Positions 62,687 to 64,000 of a stretch of 64,000 nt of DNA are shown piece by piece. A model generated the notes under the pieces. The model saw only the letters and a program-made list of their open reading frames with translations. It did not search any database and was not told where the DNA came from. The DNA is taken from positions 310,001-374,000 of the forward strand of contig NZ_BCRG01000001.1 in the NCBI RefSeq assembly GCF_001552475.1, read 5' to 3'. This stretch comes from Microbacterium oleivorans NBRC 103075 (GTDB lineage Bacteria; Actinomycetota; Actinomycetes; Actinomycetales; Microbacteriaceae). Position numbers and translations under genes: made by a program. Numbering within the stretch: the first letter of the stretch is position 1; each line of letters opens with the position of its first letter.

Positions 62687-64000
62687 ATGGTCGAGCGCAA
62701 GAAGCTCATCCTGAATCTGTTCGAGATGAACACGGTCAGCCACATCACCCACGGGCTGTGGTCGCTGCCGGGCAACAACCGGCATCGCGTCAACGACATC
62801 TCGTACTGGATCGAGCTGGCGCAGATCCTCGAGCACGGCGGGTTCGACGGCGTGTTCCTCGCCGATGTCGTCGGGGCGTACGACGTCTTCCGAGGCGGCC
62901 CCGAGACGGCGATCCGCGAGGGGCTGCAGATCCCCTCGAACGATCCGCTCCTCGTCATCCCCGCCATGGCGGCCGTGACCGAGCGGCTGGGGTTCGGCGT
63001 CACGTTCTCGACGAGTTACGAGCCTCCGTTCGCATTCGCACGCAGGATGTCGACGCTCGACCACCTCACTCGCGGACGGGTCGGCTGGAACATCGTGACG
63101 TCGTACCTGCCGAACGCTGCGCGGAACTTCGGCCTCGCCGACGAGATCCCGAAGGAACGTCGCTACGCGATCGCCGACGAATTCCTCGACGTCGTCTACA
63201 AGCTGTGGGAGGGGTCGTGGGACGACGACGCGGTCGTCGCGGATGCCGCGACCCGGACGTACACCAACCCCTCGAAGGTCCGCTACATCGATCACGTCGG
63301 CGAGAACTTCCAGGTCGCCGGCCCCCACCTGAGCGAGCCCTCGCTGCAGCGGACGCCGGTGCTGTACCAGGCGACCGGCTCGCCCGCGGGCATCGAGTTC
63401 GCGGGTCGTCACGCGGAGCTCGTCTTCACGGGTGGGCGCTCGACGGCCGACTTCATCCGCAACGTGGCGCACATGCGAGAGGCGGCCGAGCGGCACGGCC
63501 GCGGGCGCGAGGATCTCCGGTTCATCGTGCAGGCCGGGGTCGTGGTCGGTCGCACGGAAGAGGAGGCTGCCGACAAGTGGCGGACCTACCGCGAGAACAC
63601 GAGCGTCGACGGCATCCTGGCCCACGCGGGCTTCCCGTTCGACCCGACCGCCTTCTCACGCGAGACCCTCGTCCGCGACGCGCTCGCCCAGGCCGGAGTC
63701 TCGGACGATGCGGTGCCGTACGCGGCCCCGGACTCGACGATCGGCGCCCTGCTCGACAGCGTCGCCACTGGACGAGAGGGCAGATTCTTCGTCGCAGGCA
63801 CCCCCACCGTCGTCGCCGACGAGATCGAACGGTGGCTCGACGAGGACGGTATCGACGGCATCAACCTGCGGCAGTACCACTCCTTCGACACCGCGCGCGA
63901 TTTCGCCGAACTCGTCGTGCCCGAGCTCCGCCGCCGCGGACGCCTTCTCGAGGGCGGTCCGACGCTGCGCGAGCGTCTCTTCGAGCGGGGGCCACGACTG
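62687..64000 (+). CDS. NtaA/SnaA/DszA-family FMN-dependent monooxygenase (3' end outside window)
   Basis: Luciferase-fold monooxygenase; 438 codons are visible with no stop, close to the family's full length of about 440-460. Typical markers are LILNLFEMNTVSHITHGLWS at the start, GFDGVFLADVVGAYDVFRGG, the FSTSYEPPFAFARRMSTLDH strand, and GRVGWNIVTSYLPNAARNFG, where DszA and NtaA carry the same GRxGWNIVTS sequence. YQATGSPAGIEFAGRHAELVF and TVVADEIERWLDEDGIDGIN also fit. DszA-type enzymes cleave C-S bonds of sulfones; NtaA cleaves nitrilotriacetate. Beside MetNIQ-like and SfnB/DszC-like genes, a role in releasing sulfite from organosulfur is the best guess. GAGAAAGG lies 6 nt before the ATG. 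Confidence 0.9.
   Translation, partial: MVERKKLILNLFEMNTVSHITHGLWSLPGNNRHRVNDISYWIELAQILEHGGFDGVFLADVVGAYDVFRGGPETAIREGLQIPSNDPLLVIPAMAAVTERLGFGVTFSTSYEPPFAFARRMSTLDHLTRGRVGWNIVTSYLPNAARNFGLADEIPKERRYAIADEFLDVVYKLWEGSWDDDAVVADAATRTYTNPSKVRYIDHVGENFQVAGPHLSEPSLQRTPVLYQATGSPAGIEFAGRHAELVFTGGRSTADFIRNVAHMREAAERHGRGREDLRFIVQAGVVVGRTEEEAADKWRTYRENTSVDGILAHAGFPFDPTAFSRETLVRDALAQAGVSDDAVPYAAPDSTIGALLDSVATGREGRFFVAGTPTVVADEIERWLDEDGIDGINLRQYHSFDTARDFAELVVPELRRRGRLLEGGPTLRERLFERGPRL

Overview
The window is high-GC, densely coded DNA with short intergenic gaps and no insertion sequences, phage genes or CRISPR arrays. Gene content, codon use and frequent leaderless transcription point to an actinobacterium. 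The protein set (DUF6421-like protein, DUF4916 NUDIX protein, LytR-CpsA-Psr protein, Lhr helicase) and the sequence style fit Microbacteriaceae, probably Microbacterium. That assignment is inferred from family knowledge, not from a search.

Layout. 1-10 kb: an Lhr-type helicase cut off at the window start, an ABC-F ribosome-protection ATPase with a structured leader, a carboxylesterase, a NUDIX-like protein, threonine aldolase and an MFS exporter. 10-17 kb: a DUF6421-like protein divergent from an Lrp/AsnC regulator with a 29-bp operator candidate between them, a lipid kinase, then a histidine kinase/response regulator pair followed by an ABC ATPase and an FtsX-type permease. 17-23 kb: a domain-permuted GH3 beta-glucosidase under a perfect CebR box, a ComB-like phosphatase, a SprT-like protein, a small TPR-like protein and a spermidine-synthase-like protein. 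23-29 kb: a peptide/nickel-type ABC importer (binding protein, two permeases, a 35-residue membrane peptide) facing a fused double-ATPase gene. 29-38 kb: Leloir galactose genes galT-galK with a divergent LacI regulator, galE, pgm, a LysR/EamA divergent pair and pheA.

38-48 kb: a second sugar locus. A LacI-family gene lies between a large secreted multidomain esterase and a GH42 beta-galactosidase/ABC sugar importer operon. Five copies of TGTGnACGTnCACA sit at the three promoters, so one repressor probably controls the whole locus. With the galactose genes next door, the region reads as uptake and breakdown of galactosides feeding the Leloir pathway.

48-57 kb: photolyase, lipid kinase, serS, a HAD phosphatase, tRNA-Ser(TGA), an LCP protein, tRNA-Ser(GCT), then a DHA2-type exporter and its divergent TetR regulator with three tandem operators. 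57.5-64 kb: an operon with a MetQ/MetN/MetI-like importer, two adjacent SfnB/DszC-like flavin monooxygenase paralogues and an NtaA/DszA-family monooxygenase that runs off the end. This looks like an organosulfur scavenging operon.

Two sequence-wide patterns stand out. Many genes start 6 or 7 nt after a TAnnnT -10 box, which predicts leaderless mRNAs. The hexamer GGATGC/GCATCC appears unusually often.
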